A stretch of 64,000 nt of DNA from Deltaproteobacteria bacterium (GTDB lineage Bacteria > Myxococcota_A > UBA796 > GCA-2862545), in assembly GCA_007693595.1 (NCBI GenBank), contig REDI01000035.1, positions 1 through 64,000 on the forward strand. The letters run 5' to 3'. The translations under genes and the position numbers were made by a program. The notes under the pieces were generated by a model that was not told the origin of the DNA, searched no databases, and saw only the letters and a list, made by a program, of their open reading frames with translations. Below are positions 54,835 through 62,929 of this stretch, in pieces (the first letter of the stretch is position 1; each line of letters opens with the position of its first letter).

Positions 54835-55317
54835 ATGCTACGCCTCCGCGATCTCTGCGCCGATGACACCCCCCACGCCGCCCAGCTCGTGGGCGCGCTG
54901 CCGCTGTACCAGCGATACGGCTACACGGCCCAGGCCGCGGAGCGAGATCTTCAGCGCGCCCTCGTCGATGGGCGGAGCCGGCTGCTCGCCGCCAGCTACC
55001 AAGGCGCCCTGGTGGGCTGCGTCTGGGCGATCGACCGAGGCGCCTTCGGGCGCTCCCTCTATGTACGCCTCGTCGCGGTCGACGGCACGCGCCACGGGCT
55101 CGGGATCGGACGGGCTATGATGGCGCACGTCGAGGCCTGGCCCGAGGCGCGCCGAGGCGTCGTCCTGCTCTGCTCGGCCGACAATCAGGACGCCCAGCGG
55201 TTCTACGAGCGCCTAAACTACCGCCGGGTCGGCGCCCTGCCTGAGTACGTCGGCCCCGGTCTCGACGAGCTGATCTACTACAAGGCTCACCAGCCCCCGA
55301 GCCCGAGCCCCGGTTGA
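54835..55317 (+). CDS. GNAT-family N-acetyltransferase
   Basis: A 160-residue acyltransferase with the CoA-binding motif A, RHGLGIGRAMMAHVE (about residues 86-100), preceded by the strand LYVRLVAVDG and followed by DNQDAQRFYERLNYRRVG. It should transfer an acetyl group from acetyl-CoA to an amine; the substrate is unknown. It is divergent from the deacetylase-like gene, and its last 31 bp overlap the convergent outer-membrane protein gene. Confidence 0.88.
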   Translation: MLRLRDLCADDTPHAAQLVGALPLYQRYGYTAQAAERDLQRALVDGRSRLLAASYQGALVGCVWAIDRGAFGRSLYVRLVAVDGTRHGLGIGRAMMAHVEAWPEARRGVVLLCSADNQDAQRFYERLNYRRVGALPEYVGPGLDELIYYKAHQPPSPSPG

Positions 55318-56354
55318 ACGCCCAGACCGCTCACGTCTACATGAGGGAGCAGGGTGAGGCGCAGGCCCAGCAGGGGGATCTCGAAGGTGGCGACATCGAG
55401 GCCAAGGGTGCCATGAACGCGGGTCCGATCATCACGAAGCCTTGGAGGATCGGTATAGGCGCCAGCGCGCACCCGCAGCCAGTACGGGATGACCTCGACC
55501 TCCCCTCCCAGGTGAACCGCCAGGCTGACCGGGGCGTCGAGACCTCGAGGCGCGGCGCGCGTCCAGTCCGACAGAGCGGTCGTGCCCCGCTGCGCTCCGA
55601 TCGCCACCAGATCGAGGGCCCCTAGGACGTAGGTCGGCATCGGTTCTCGATCCTGCGGGCGCAGCCCCCGCGATCGCTCGCCCCGAGCCACCGCTCCGCC
55701 GACCCCCAGTCGCCAGGGCTGGCTCACCGTCGAGACCTGCTCGGCCTCGACCCGCTGCCGCCAAGGGCTCTGCCCGGAGATCCCAAGTCGAACGCGGCTG
55801 TTCGGCACGACCCACCGCGCTCCACCCGCCAGGCTGGGGACGACCGTGGCGAGGTCCGGGCCCTCGGCGCCACGCAGCCGGGTCCTCACCGAGACCAGGC
55901 CGATCATCGCCCCGAGCTGAACCTGATCATCGGGAGAGGACCACCCACCGCCCGCCGCCACCTCGAAGGCGACGGTGCGACGCTCACTCGCTGCGTCGTT
56001 CAGGGTGCGCGTGCCCAGGGTGATCGCCCCTGCGCGTCCGTGCCGACCGAAGACGGCCCCCGCCTGAAGATCGAGCGTAGGCAGCGGCGCCCCGGCCAAG
56101 TCCTCGAGGTTGAGGCTACGCAGGTAAGGCACGACCCCGCCGGCGACAGCCATCCCGTCGACCATCCAGTCGTCGCGATCGTGCCCACGCGGGCGGACGG
56201 CGATGGCTGCGGGGTTGAGCGTCTGTGCCATCGCGCCTTCGGAGATCGCCCGAAAGGCACCCCCCATGCTCACCATCCGCGCTGAGCCGTGGGGGCTCTC
56301 CCGACTGACATCCACGTCGGAAGCGAAGGCAGCGAGAGAAAGCAGGAGCAGCAC
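55287..56354 (-). CDS. outer-membrane beta-barrel protein (PorV/FadL-like)
   Basis: A 355-residue exported protein starting at GTG with AGAGG upstream. A signal peptide (LLLLSLAAFA) is followed by GSARMVSMGGAFRAISEGAMAQTLNPAA, the motif that starts FadL-like or UPF0164/PorV barrels, and by repeated amphipathic strands up to the Gly-Trp end. The C-terminal GLGLGGW ends in an aromatic residue as expected for BAM-inserted barrels. Ligand or partner unknown. The 81-bp spacer to 56436 holds the divergent promoter region. Confidence 0.78.
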   Translation of the reverse strand: MLLLLSLAAFASDVDVSRESPHGSARMVSMGGAFRAISEGAMAQTLNPAAIAVRPRGHDRDDWMVDGMAVAGGVVPYLRSLNLEDLAGAPLPTLDLQAGAVFGRHGRAGAITLGTRTLNDAASERRTVAFEVAAGGGWSSPDDQVQLGAMIGLVSVRTRLRGAEGPDLATVVPSLAGGARWVVPNSRVRLGISGQSPWRQRVEAEQVSTVSQPWRLGVGGAVARGERSRGLRPQDREPMPTYVLGALDLVAIGAQRGTTALSDWTRAAPRGLDAPVSLAVHLGGEVEVIPYWLRVRAGAYTDPPRLRDDRTRVHGTLGLDVATFEIPLLGLRLTLLPHVDVSGLGVQPGLGLGGW

Positions 56355-56435
56355 GAGACCTCTCAGAGACGGCCCACCCGATGTTCGTCCCTATGCGGGC
56401 AGCCTCCCCTGCGCGACAGAGTTAAGAGGCCCCGC

Positions 56436-56813
56436 ATGAAGGCTCCCCTCAACGTCATCGGCACCCCGCTCAAGCCCTGCTCGCACGCCCCCCTCACCGG
56501 CTGGTTTCGAGATGGCTCCTGCAATACCGACGACAACGATCGGGGCTCCCACACCGTCGCAGCCCAGGTCACGCCCGACTTCCTACGCTTTCTTCAGCAA
56601 CAGGGCAACGACCTGGTCACCCCCGCACCGCAGCATGGCTTTCCGGGACTGAAGGCGGGGGATCGGTGGTGTGTCTGCGCCGGTTCCTGGTACCAGGCCT
56701 ACCGCGCGGGGGTCGCCTGCCCCGTCGACCTCGAAGCGACCCACGCGGCCGCGCTTCGATCCGTACCCCTAGAAGCTCTGATGGCCCACGCCCTGCCCTC
56801 GGTCGAAGCCTAG
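56436..56813 (+). CDS. DUF2237 family protein
   Basis: A 125-residue protein that fits DUF2237 well: NVIGTPLKPCSHAPLTGWFRDGSCNT at the start, VTPDFLRFLQQQGNDLVTP, FPGLKAGDRWCVCAGSW and a VDLEATHAAALRSVPLEAL tail. Three to four Cys are conserved in the family and may bind a metal. AAGAGG lies before the ATG at 56436. The function of the family is not established. Confidence 0.9.
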   Translation: MKAPLNVIGTPLKPCSHAPLTGWFRDGSCNTDDNDRGSHTVAAQVTPDFLRFLQQQGNDLVTPAPQHGFPGLKAGDRWCVCAGSWYQAYRAGVACPVDLEATHAAALRSVPLEALMAHALPSVEA

Positions 56814-56836
56814 CGAACGGTCGATCCTTGGTGCGA

Positions 56837-57469
56837 TCACTCCCCTGGAAGCTGCCCGAGCAGGCTCTCGTTGCTCATGAGCCCGTAGCGATGATCGCAC
56901 GACAGCCTGAGTCGCTCGTTGCCGTCGTCGTGCACGACGAGCTCCATCTTGACCGGATCCATGAGCCCGGTCGGCCCCTCTGCGTTGACGATCGTGAGCA
57001 CGGCGAGCAGGGGGGGCTCCATGACGGTGATGCGCTCGGTGACCTCTTCGGCACCTTCGAACCGGGCTCGGGTCATTCGAGCAGCTTCCGAGCCAGGTAT
57101 CGCGAGCTGGATACGCTCGGGCGTGCCGGCTCGGATCTGCAACGTCGAGCCCGAGCCCCCAGCCGCGCAGATCGAGAGGTGCCCCTCGTCGGCCAGGCTG
57201 CAGTGAAAGGCGATGGCGTCGGAGGCCCCGCAGAGCGGCGCGATGCGCGCTGGGACGGGCCCGGTGGGTGAGGAGGGGGTGTTCGGCAGCGCTCGAGGCC
57301 GCTCAGGCGCAGCAGCCTCGACGACGGGCGCGATCCTGTCGGGGCGCTGAGGCGATTCGGGGGCCAGCTCGTCGGAGAAGTCCCGACCCGCCGGGCCTCC
57401 GAGCCCACAGCAGCCCCAGGAGAGCTGAACGGCCAGGACGATGGCGTGGGGTCGCGACCAGGTGGGCAT
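56837..57469 (-). CDS. putative lipoprotein, unknown function
   Basis: A 210-residue protein with GGAG before the ATG at 57469. A signal peptide of about 18 residues ends in LSWGCC, a possible lipobox. A Pro/Ala/Glu-rich linker leads to a beta-rich domain with Cys pairs (LCGASDAIAFHC, CAAGGSG, CDHRYG). No family is recognised. The protein's 3' end is 23 bp from the DUF2237 stop, convergent. Confidence 0.65.
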   Translation of the reverse strand: MPTWSRPHAIVLAVQLSWGCCGLGGPAGRDFSDELAPESPQRPDRIAPVVEAAAPERPRALPNTPSSPTGPVPARIAPLCGASDAIAFHCSLADEGHLSICAAGGSGSTLQIRAGTPERIQLAIPGSEAARMTRARFEGAEEVTERITVMEPPLLAVLTIVNAEGPTGLMDPVKMELVVHDDGNERLRLSCDHRYGLMSNESLLGQLPGE

Positions 57470-57580
57470 GGTGGGCTCCGACAGCGCCGAAGCGCGGGCC
57501 CTCAAGACCTATCGGCTGTCGAAGGACCCTCCATCCTTCAAGGATCTCACAGTCCAACATGGGAGCGGTCTGCGACTCGC

Positions 57581-58267
57581 TCAGTCTTCGGGCAAGCGGC
57601 GGACCGGGCCCGGTGTGCCGGTCGGCGGGTTGAAGTCCCCGAAGAAGACCGAGATCTGAAGCCCGGTGGTGAACCAGATCCCCCCGCGCACGTTGGGCTG
57701 ATCCCCGCTGGGCAGGGTGTAGGTGGTGCTCGATGGCGTGTTGTACTGCGCGAAGACTCCAAGCTCATAGGCGCGGGTGTTGTCGCGCGCCATGCCGCTG
57801 ACCTGAACTCGGACGGGAAAGGTGTTGACCCGGAGCCGCTGATCGTCGGGCCCCCGAAAGCCGGTGGTCCCGAAGCCCGCGCCGCCACCCAGCATGAGGT
57901 CGAGCGCCTTGCCCTGAAAGGCGTAGTCGTAGGTGAAGAGGAAGTCCCAGGTGGTGCCCCGACGCCCCTGGCCCATGCCGAGCCCGATCATGGTGCCCCC
58001 GTCGAAGCCGATCCGATGGTGCCGGTCGATGTAGTACACGCCCCGCCCGCCGAGCATGAGGTCGTGGGGCATTTGAACGATGCCGTCGTCGGTCCGGGGT
58101 CCCGAGTCGGGATCGCCGTCGGCTAGGCGTGGCAACCGATTGGGGTAGCCCCCAGGCAGCACTTGGGTGCCGATCCTCGGCCCCAATCCCCACATCCATG
58201 TGTCGAGAGCCAGCGCCGGGGTGGTCAGCCCTGCAGCGAAAAGGGTGAGCAGCATGGGTCGAAGCAT
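57581..58267 (-). CDS. outer-membrane beta-barrel-like protein
   Basis: A 228-residue protein with GAGGAGG before the ATG. The signal peptide LLTLFAAGLTTPALA is cut near residue 20. The mature part has alternating aromatic and Gly-rich strands such as RGVYYIDRHHRIGFDGG and GTTWDFLFTYDYAFQG, fitting an 8- to 10-stranded barrel. It is divergent from the GbsR-type regulator with a 142-bp spacer and could share its control. A small inverted repeat, ATCCTT-C-AAGGAT at 57533-57545, lies beyond the 3' end. Confidence 0.75.
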   Translation of the reverse strand: MLRPMLLTLFAAGLTTPALALDTWMWGLGPRIGTQVLPGGYPNRLPRLADGDPDSGPRTDDGIVQMPHDLMLGGRGVYYIDRHHRIGFDGGTMIGLGMGQGRRGTTWDFLFTYDYAFQGKALDLMLGGGAGFGTTGFRGPDDQRLRVNTFPVRVQVSGMARDNTRAYELGVFAQYNTPSSTTYTLPSGDQPNVRGGIWFTTGLQISVFFGDFNPPTGTPGPVRRLPED

Positions 58268-58360
58268 CGGGCCTCCTCGACAGCGAGACTACCCCATCTG
58301 CGACAGCCATGCGATGCCCGCTCCAAAGAGTCGACCTCGGGGTACACGATCAGAGATTTT

Positions 58361-58388
58361 GAACTTGCGGGAACTTTCAGAAAGAACT
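58361..58388. promoter_or_regulatory. GAACTT direct repeats, possible GbsR operator
   Basis: GAACTT occurs at 58361-58366 and 58371-58376, exactly one helical turn apart, and GAACT again at 58384-58388, in the locally AT-rich stretch before the GbsR/MarR gene. A CTTT-CAG-AAAG dyad overlaps the second copy. An autoregulatory site is plausible. Confidence 0.45.
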
Positions 58389-58409
58389 AAAACTCAGGGA
58401 GAGGATCCC

Positions 58410-58889
58410 ATGAGCCAAGCGCCCTCCAATCTGGAACTCCGCCGCTTCATCGAAGAGATCGGCCTTGCCTTCTCGCTCGCGGGCGGGCCGCCCATGACCG
58501 GCCGCCTGCTCGGACACCTGCTGATCTGCGAGCCCGCCGAGCAGACAGCCGCCGAGCTCGCCGACGCCCTGCAAGCGAGCCGCGGATCGATCTCCACGAC
58601 CTCCAGGCAGCTCCTCCAGGCCGGCCTCATCGAGAAGGTGCCCAGGCCGGGCAGCCGCGCCATCGCCTACCGACTGCGCGACGACGCCTGGGAGCACATC
58701 CTCAAGGGTCGCGAAGCACACTTTCGCATCATCCGCCAGCGGGCTGAGCAGGGCTTGGCGCTCCTCGAGCACGCTCCGGCCGCTCGGCGCGCGCGGCTCC
58801 AGCGCTTCGTCGACTTCTACCGCTTCTTCGAGCAGGCCTTTCCCCGCCTGGTTCAAGAGTTCCTCGACACCCTGGAGAGCGAGTCATGA
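58410..58889 (+). CDS. GbsR/MarR-family transcriptional regulator
   Basis: A 159-residue winged-helix regulator. The DNA-binding part is at about residues 20-100: GRLLGHLLICEPAEQTAAELADALQASRGSISTTSRQLLQAGLIEKVPRPGSRAIAYRL. The C-terminal half is helical and probably dimerises. GGGAGAGG precedes the ATG. Its stop overlaps the ATG of the LolA-like gene (ATGA), so it heads the transport operon and probably controls it. In related GbsR proteins the ligand is a small molecule; unknown here. Confidence 0.88.
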   Translation: MSQAPSNLELRRFIEEIGLAFSLAGGPPMTGRLLGHLLICEPAEQTAAELADALQASRGSISTTSRQLLQAGLIEKVPRPGSRAIAYRLRDDAWEHILKGREAHFRIIRQRAEQGLALLEHAPAARRARLQRFVDFYRFFEQAFPRLVQEFLDTLESES

Positions 58890-59611
58890 TCGTCCCCTTC
58901 CTCGTCCTCGCCCTCGGCATGGCCAGCGAGCCCGAGCCCACCGTCGAAGAGCTCCTCCGCGGCACCGACGACCTCACCCGTGGCTCCCAGAGCACCGGCC
59001 GCGCCGAGATGCACGTCAAGACGCGACGCTATGAGCGCACCGTCGTCATGGACATGTGGTCCAAAGGCACGGATCGCACCTTGGTACGTATCGTCTCACC
59101 GGCTCGCGACGCGGGTATCACCACCCTCAAGGTCGAAGACAACCTCTGGAACTACCTCCCCCGCACCGACCGAACGGTGCGGGTGCCCGCCGGCATGATG
59201 TCGGGCTCATGGATGGGCAGCCACGTCACGAACGACGATCTGGTCAACGACTCGCGCCTCTCCGAAGACTACACCTACACCGTCAAAGAGCGGCCCGAAG
59301 GCGACGACGGGCGCTGGGTGATCGAGCTCTCGCCCACCGAGAGCGCGGCGGTGGTCTGGGGCAAGGTCGTCGCCACCCTCGGCGCGGACCGACTCCCCCG
59401 AGAGATCCGCTACTATGACGGCCGCGACGCCCTGGTGCGCACCATGACCTGGTCGGACGTCAAAGACTTCGGCGATCGCCGCATCCCCTCTCGCTTTCGG
59501 GTCCAACCCGCCGATCAGCCCGAAGAGTTCACCGAGTTCCGCTACCTCAAGCTCGACTTCGAAACCCCCGTCCCCGACCGCACCTTCTCCCTTCAGAGCC
59601 TCAAGAGGTAG
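58886..59611 (+). CDS. outer-membrane lipoprotein-sorting (LolA-like) protein
   Basis: A 241-residue periplasmic protein with a short signal peptide (MIVPFLVLALGMA). The rest is the half-barrel of LolA/LolB-like carriers: TGRAEMHVKTRRYERTVVMDMWSKG, RTLVRIVSPARDAGITTLKVEDNLWNYLPRTDRTVRVP and SWMGSHVTNDDLVNDSR. Such proteins carry lipids or lipoproteins between membranes. The next gene starts 3 bp after its stop. It most likely accepts cargo from the two permeases that follow. Confidence 0.88.
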   Translation: MIVPFLVLALGMASEPEPTVEELLRGTDDLTRGSQSTGRAEMHVKTRRYERTVVMDMWSKGTDRTLVRIVSPARDAGITTLKVEDNLWNYLPRTDRTVRVPAGMMSGSWMGSHVTNDDLVNDSRLSEDYTYTVKERPEGDDGRWVIELSPTESAAVVWGKVVATLGADRLPREIRYYDGRDALVRTMTWSDVKDFGDRRIPSRFRVQPADQPEEFTEFRYLKLDFETPVPDRTFSLQSLKR

Positions 59612-59613
59612 CC

Positions 59614-60900
59614 ATGCCGATCCTGCTGATCATGGCCTGGCGCAACCTCTGGCGGCACGGGCGCCGGAGCCTGCTCACCGCCTTGGCCATGGCGTTGGGC
59701 ATGGCCATGAGCATGTCGATCATCTCGATGTACGACGGCATGTTCGGGATCATGCGCACGTTGATGATCGATCAGCTCCTCGGACACGTCCAGATCACCC
59801 ACAGCGCCTTTCCGACCCGGCGGGGTCTCTACGACACGCTCCACCACGCCGACGAGCTGCTCTCGCGTCTCGACGCGCTGCCCCAGAGCCGGGGAGCGGT
59901 GGCGCGGGTCCACGGTCAGGCGCTCCTGGGCACCGAGCATCGCTCCGCCGGGGTCCGCCTGGTAGGGGTCGAGCCCTCGCGGGAGCTCGCCGTAACCAAG
60001 GTGCAGGACACGGTGCCCTCCTCCTTGCCGGGCGGCGTCGACCCCGGCCGCTTTTTGGCCGACGAACCCGCTCGCGAGATCGTGATCGGATACGATCTCG
60101 CGCGCGATCTACGGGTCGCCCTCGGCGATGAGCTCGTCGCGATCACCCAAGATGCCTACGGTGGCATCGGCAACGAGGTCTACACCATCGTCGGCCTCAC
60201 CCGAAGCGGGGACGAGGCGATGGACCGCGCAGGAGCCTGGCTGCACTTCTCGGATCTGCAGGCGCTGCTCGCCCTCGACGACCAGGTCCACGAGGTGCGC
60301 ATCCTCGCCGCCAGCGACGCCCAAGACGTCGTCGGAGGTCTGCTCGACGCCCTCCCCGGAGCCTTGCCCGACGGACTCATCCAAGACGACGACGCCACCG
60401 CCGCGATCTCCCCGTGGTGGGACATCGACCCCATGGCAGCACAGATGATGGAGATGCGCGGGATCGCGCAGTTCATGGTGCTCGTCGTGGTCTTCGGGCT
60501 GGTGGCGCTCGGAGTGATCAACACCATGCTCATGAGCGTGCTCGAGCGCACGCGGGAGCTCGGGGTGATCAAGGCCTTGGGGCTTCGCCCACGGGGGATC
60601 GTGTGGCTGGTGCTCTACGAGGCCCTGCTGCTCTCGCTGCTCGCGGCAGGGATCGGGACCCTCCTCGGGGCGGGACTCATCGCCTACCTGATGACCATCG
60701 GGATCCCCATGGACGTGGGCGAAGGCGAGGGGATCGGCTTCGGAGGTATCGTCTTTCCTTCGCGCTTGTATGGGGGGATCTCGGTCGAGGCCTTCGTCGA
60801 GCCGATCCTCGGCGTCGTCCTCAGCGCCTTGCTCGCCGCCCTGCTGCCAGCCCTGCGGGCCGCGCGCCTGCACCCCGTCGACGCCATCCGCGCGGAGTAG
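59614..60900 (+). CDS. FtsX-like ABC transporter permease 1 (LolC/E type)
   Basis: A 428-residue inner-membrane permease. An N-terminal helix (LLTALAMALGMAMSMSII) is followed by a periplasmic domain of about 230 residues and three C-terminal helices, the FtsX/MacB/LolCE layout. The coupling region NTMLMSVLERTRELGVIKALGLRPRG is characteristic. It starts 2 bp after the LolA-like stop. With the second permease and the ATPase it should form a heterodimeric transporter extracting a lipid or lipoprotein. Confidence 0.9.
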   Translation: MPILLIMAWRNLWRHGRRSLLTALAMALGMAMSMSIISMYDGMFGIMRTLMIDQLLGHVQITHSAFPTRRGLYDTLHHADELLSRLDALPQSRGAVARVHGQALLGTEHRSAGVRLVGVEPSRELAVTKVQDTVPSSLPGGVDPGRFLADEPAREIVIGYDLARDLRVALGDELVAITQDAYGGIGNEVYTIVGLTRSGDEAMDRAGAWLHFSDLQALLALDDQVHEVRILAASDAQDVVGGLLDALPGALPDGLIQDDDATAAISPWWDIDPMAAQMMEMRGIAQFMVLVVVFGLVALGVINTMLMSVLERTRELGVIKALGLRPRGIVWLVLYEALLLSLLAAGIGTLLGAGLIAYLMTIGIPMDVGEGEGIGFGGIVFPSRLYGGISVEAFVEPILGVVLSALLAALLPALRAARLHPVDAIRAE

Positions 60901-60903
60901 ATC

Positions 60904-62235
60904 ATGTGGCTGTTCACGCTCGCGCTCCGCAACCTCTTCCGCCACCGCAGCCGCACCCTGCTCACCGGCCTGGCGATCGCGGCCTCCTTCGCCTTGGTCG
61001 CGCTCCACATGCACTTTGAGTACGGCTCATGGAACCAACGGATCCGCGGTTCGGTCGAGGCGGTCAGCGGGCACCTGGTGGTGCAGCACCCCGATCGAGC
61101 CGACGATCCCCAGGTGGAGTACGTCGTCAGCCGATCCGCCGAGGTCTCGGGCGCTCTCCAGCGCACCTTCCCCGAAGCCCGTGTGCTCCGAAGAGCGCAA
61201 GTGGGCGGCTTGCTCGCCAGCCCGCGCAACACGAGCCCCCTCTTCGTCTCGGGGATCGAGCCCGATCGCGAGGCCCAGGTCACCCGGATCGACGATCTCT
61301 TCCAAGACGCCGACGCAGCGCGCGCCGCCCTCGACAGCGCCCCGGAGCCCACCCGCGAAGCGCTCCAGCGCGAGGCGGAGCGCGGCCTCGGATCCTGGCT
61401 TGAGCCCCAAGACTTGCGCGGGATCGTCATCGGCGCCCCGGTCGCCCGCACGCTCGAGGTCGAGCTCGGGGACCGGGTGGTCCTCATGGCCCAGGTAGGC
61501 GACGAGCTCCAGAGTATCCCCCTGGTGGTCCGCGGGATCTACAGTACGGGCATCGATCGGGCCGACGCGGTGGTGGCCTACACGACCCTCCAGGCTGTCC
61601 AGCCCTTGCTCGTCGATCCCAAGACCGGCGAGCCCGTCCCCGATCCAGCCCACCAGGTCGCGGTGCACTTCGAGCACGAGCGAGGCCTCGATGCCTTGGC
61701 GGCCCGCGCGGCCCAGGCCGTCGATCGCAGCGATCTCTCCACGCTGACTTGGCGACAGGCCATGCCCACCCTGCTCCGGCAGATGGAGGTCGACCGCAGC
61801 TTCGGGATCATCCTGCACGTCTTCATCGGCCTGATCGTGGTGGTGGTGATCTTCACCACCCTGCTCATGAGCGCCCTGGAGCGCACCCGCGAGATCGGAC
61901 TGCTCATGGCGCTGGGCATGCGCCCCAAGCACATCCGCGCCATGTTCTGGGCCGAGGCGGCCCTGCTGGGGCTCGGTGGCACCGTGGCAGGCTTCGTGCT
62001 CCACCTTCCCTTCTACGCTTTCTTGGCCTACGTCGGCATCGACCTCGGCGACATGATCGCCGGAAGCTCCGACATCGCAGGCGTGGTCTTCGATCCCGTG
62101 ATGCGGGCAGAGTTCGACCCCGACGCGCTCTTCTACTACGGACCCTTCACCTTCCTGCTCACCTTGCTGGCGTCGATCGGGCCTGCGTACAAGGCCTCGC
62201 GGCTCACGCCCGTCGACGCCATGCGACACACCTGA
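60904..62235 (+). CDS. FtsX-like ABC transporter permease 2 (LolC/E type)
   Basis: A 443-residue paralogue of the preceding permease with the same layout: N-terminal helix (TLLTGLAIAASFALVALHMHF), large periplasmic domain, then TTLLMSALERTREIGLLMALGMRPKHIRAMF and three helices. A longer periplasmic insert (about 125-165) distinguishes it. Starts 3 bp after permease 1. Two unlike permeases suggest a LolCE-like division of labour, one contacting the ATPase-driven extraction site and the other the carrier. Confidence 0.9.
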   Translation: MWLFTLALRNLFRHRSRTLLTGLAIAASFALVALHMHFEYGSWNQRIRGSVEAVSGHLVVQHPDRADDPQVEYVVSRSAEVSGALQRTFPEARVLRRAQVGGLLASPRNTSPLFVSGIEPDREAQVTRIDDLFQDADAARAALDSAPEPTREALQREAERGLGSWLEPQDLRGIVIGAPVARTLEVELGDRVVLMAQVGDELQSIPLVVRGIYSTGIDRADAVVAYTTLQAVQPLLVDPKTGEPVPDPAHQVAVHFEHERGLDALAARAAQAVDRSDLSTLTWRQAMPTLLRQMEVDRSFGIILHVFIGLIVVVVIFTTLLMSALERTREIGLLMALGMRPKHIRAMFWAEAALLGLGGTVAGFVLHLPFYAFLAYVGIDLGDMIAGSSDIAGVVFDPVMRAEFDPDALFYYGPFTFLLTLLASIGPAYKASRLTPVDAMRHT

Positions 62236-62245
62236 GAGGCCCGAG

Positions 62246-62929
62246 ATGCCGATCGTCACCGTACGCGGCCTCAGTCGTACCTACACCCGCGGCGAGCACA
62301 AGGTCCACGCGCTGCGCGAGGTCGATCTCGACATCGAGGCCGGCGAGTTCACCGCGCTCATGGGGCCCTCGGGCTCGGGCAAGACCACCCTGCTCAACCT
62401 CATCGGAGGCCTCGACGCCCCCACCGCCGGCTCCGTGGTGGTCGAGGGCACCGATCTGGCGCAGCTCAGCGCCGGGGCGCGGAGCGATCTGCGTCGCGAG
62501 CGGCTTGGGTTCGTCTTTCAGGCCTACAACCTGATCCCTGTGCTCTCCGCCGCCGAGAACGCGGAGTTCGTGCTCGCCCTGCGCGGCGTCCCGGCTGCCG
62601 AGCGACGGGAGCGGGCCCACGCGGTGCTCGCCCAGGTCGGCCTGAAGGGGCTCGAGGACCGCCGGCCCGGCCAGCTCTCGGGGGGCCAGCAGCAGCGGGT
62701 GGCGGTGGCGCGAGCCCTCGCGGGCAACCCAGCCGTGATCCTCGCCGACGAACCCACGGCGAACCTCGACAGCACCACCGGGCACGACCTCATCGAGCTC
62801 ATGCGCGAGCTCAACACCCGCGACGGAGCCACCTTCATCTTCGCCACCCACGATCCCAAGGTTCTCGACGCTGCCCGGCGGGTGATCCGGCTTGTCGACG
62901 GCGAGATCGACGAGGACAACCGCAAATGA
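62246..62929 (+). CDS. ABC transporter ATP-binding protein (LolD-like)
   Basis: A 227-residue ATPase with Walker A GPSGSGKTT at about 38-46, Q-loop in FVFQAYNLIPVLSAAENAEF, signature LSGGQQQRVAVARALAG, Walker B VILADEPTANLD and H-loop FATHDP. It belongs to the LolD/MacB ATPase class. It powers the two adjacent permeases. Its stop overlaps the start of the next gene (ATGA). Confidence 0.95.
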   Translation: MPIVTVRGLSRTYTRGEHKVHALREVDLDIEAGEFTALMGPSGSGKTTLLNLIGGLDAPTAGSVVVEGTDLAQLSAGARSDLRRERLGFVFQAYNLIPVLSAAENAEFVLALRGVPAAERRERAHAVLAQVGLKGLEDRRPGQLSGGQQQRVAVARALAGNPAVILADEPTANLDSTTGHDLIELMRELNTRDGATFIFATHDPKVLDAARRVIRLVDGEIDEDNRK

